NCBI RefSeq assembly: GCF_018531495.1
Contig: NZ_JAHDTI010000033.1
Location: forward strand, 1-32,695
DNA length: 32,695 bases
DNA from: Nonomuraea sediminis
GTDB taxonomy: Bacteria; Actinomycetota; Actinomycetes; Streptosporangiales; Streptosporangiaceae
Reading direction: 5' to 3'
Below are positions 32,420 to 32,695 of this stretch, one piece after another (the first letter of the stretch is position 1; each line of letters begins with the position of its first letter). Below the pieces are notes generated by a model. The model was not told where the DNA came from. It saw nothing but the letters and a program-made list of their open reading frames with translations, and ran no database searches. The translations under genes were made by a program, and so were the position numbers.

Positions 32420-32695
32420 GCATCGGGGTCTTCGACCTGTTCAAGATCGGAATAGGGCCGTCGAGCTCGCACACGGGCGGGCCGATGGCGGCCGCGCACA
32501 AGTTCGCCCGCGGGTTGCACGAGGACGGGCTGCTGGCGCGAACAGCCCGGGTGCAGGTGATCCTTTATGGCTCGCTCGGGCTGACCGGCAAGGGCCACGG
32601 CAGCGACAAGGCCGTCCTGCTCGGCCTGTCCGGCGAGAAGCCGGAGCTGGTCGACGTCGACTCCATCGACGCCCGGCTGCTGGCCATGCGGGAGT
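32416..32695 (+). CDS. sdaA: L-serine ammonia-lyase, N-terminal part (cut by window edge)
   Basis: The visible 93 codons begin MSIGVFDLFKIGIGPSSSHT and continue GGPMAAAHKFARGL, the unmistakable start of bacterial iron-sulfur L-serine dehydratases, whose N-terminal beta domain comes first in single-chain forms. These enzymes deaminate serine to pyruvate through a 4Fe-4S cluster whose cysteines lie in the C-terminal part outside the window. It starts on the ATGA that ends soxG and so belongs to the dimethylglycine operon, giving the pathway an exit to central metabolism. Confidence 0.93.
   Translation, partial: MSIGVFDLFKIGIGPSSSHTGGPMAAAHKFARGLHEDGLLARTARVQVILYGSLGLTGKGHGSDKAVLLGLSGEKPELVDVDSIDARLLAMRE

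Overview
The window is very GC-rich actinomycete DNA: strong G/C third positions, GTG starts, many ATGA/GTGA start-stop overlaps, and a mycothiol-dependent dehydrogenase (mycothiol is confined to Actinobacteria). Gene style suggests a Streptosporangiaceae-like genome such as Nonomuraea, but no rRNA or other taxonomic marker is present, so this is an impression. No tRNA, rRNA, insertion sequence or CRISPR array was seen.

Left third (1-7.8 kb) is a mix of unrelated genes: a small membrane protein, a PaaX-like repressor divergent from a WYL regulator, an NTF2-fold protein, a secreted bulb-type lectin, an NAD(P)-binding reductase, flavin-dependent thymidylate synthase ThyX, a scar holding the tail of a VOC-family protein, a small unknown protein, a Pr6Pr-type membrane protein, and an epimerase/hydrolase fusion with a perfect TetR-style palindrome at its promoter.

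The rest (7.8 kb to the right edge) reads as one metabolic island for growth on choline and glycine betaine. Uptake: ProV ATPase, a double-length ProW permease and lipoprotein ProX. Choline to betaine: a GMC dehydrogenase (BetA) and an aldehyde dehydrogenase (BetB). Betaine to dimethylglycine: a Rieske oxygenase that appears to be served by a separate Rieske ferredoxin and an FAD reductase. Dimethylglycine to sarcosine to glycine: an 800-residue dimethylglycine dehydrogenase and heterotetrameric sarcosine oxidase SoxBDAG. Glycine to serine to pyruvate: GlyA and SdaA (cut by the window edge). One-carbon disposal is built in: free formaldehyde from the Rieske step can go through S-(hydroxymethyl)mycothiol dehydrogenase, a metallo-beta-lactamase-fold hydrolase and an FdhF/YdeP-like molybdoenzyme, all in the same operon; folate-bound carbon goes to GlyA and PurU.

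The most notable signal is regulatory. Five promoters of this island (ferredoxin operon, betA, purU, betB-proVWX, and the dimethylglycine dehydrogenase-glyA-sox-sdaA operon) each carry two 15-bp dyads related to TTGCG-N5-CGCAA, spaced exactly 19 bp apart, and at four of them a TTGAC(A/G) -35 element stands 30-31 bp upstream of the first dyad. An IclR-family gene sits inside the island with a similar site over its own start codon, making it the best candidate for a local repressor that switches the whole pathway.
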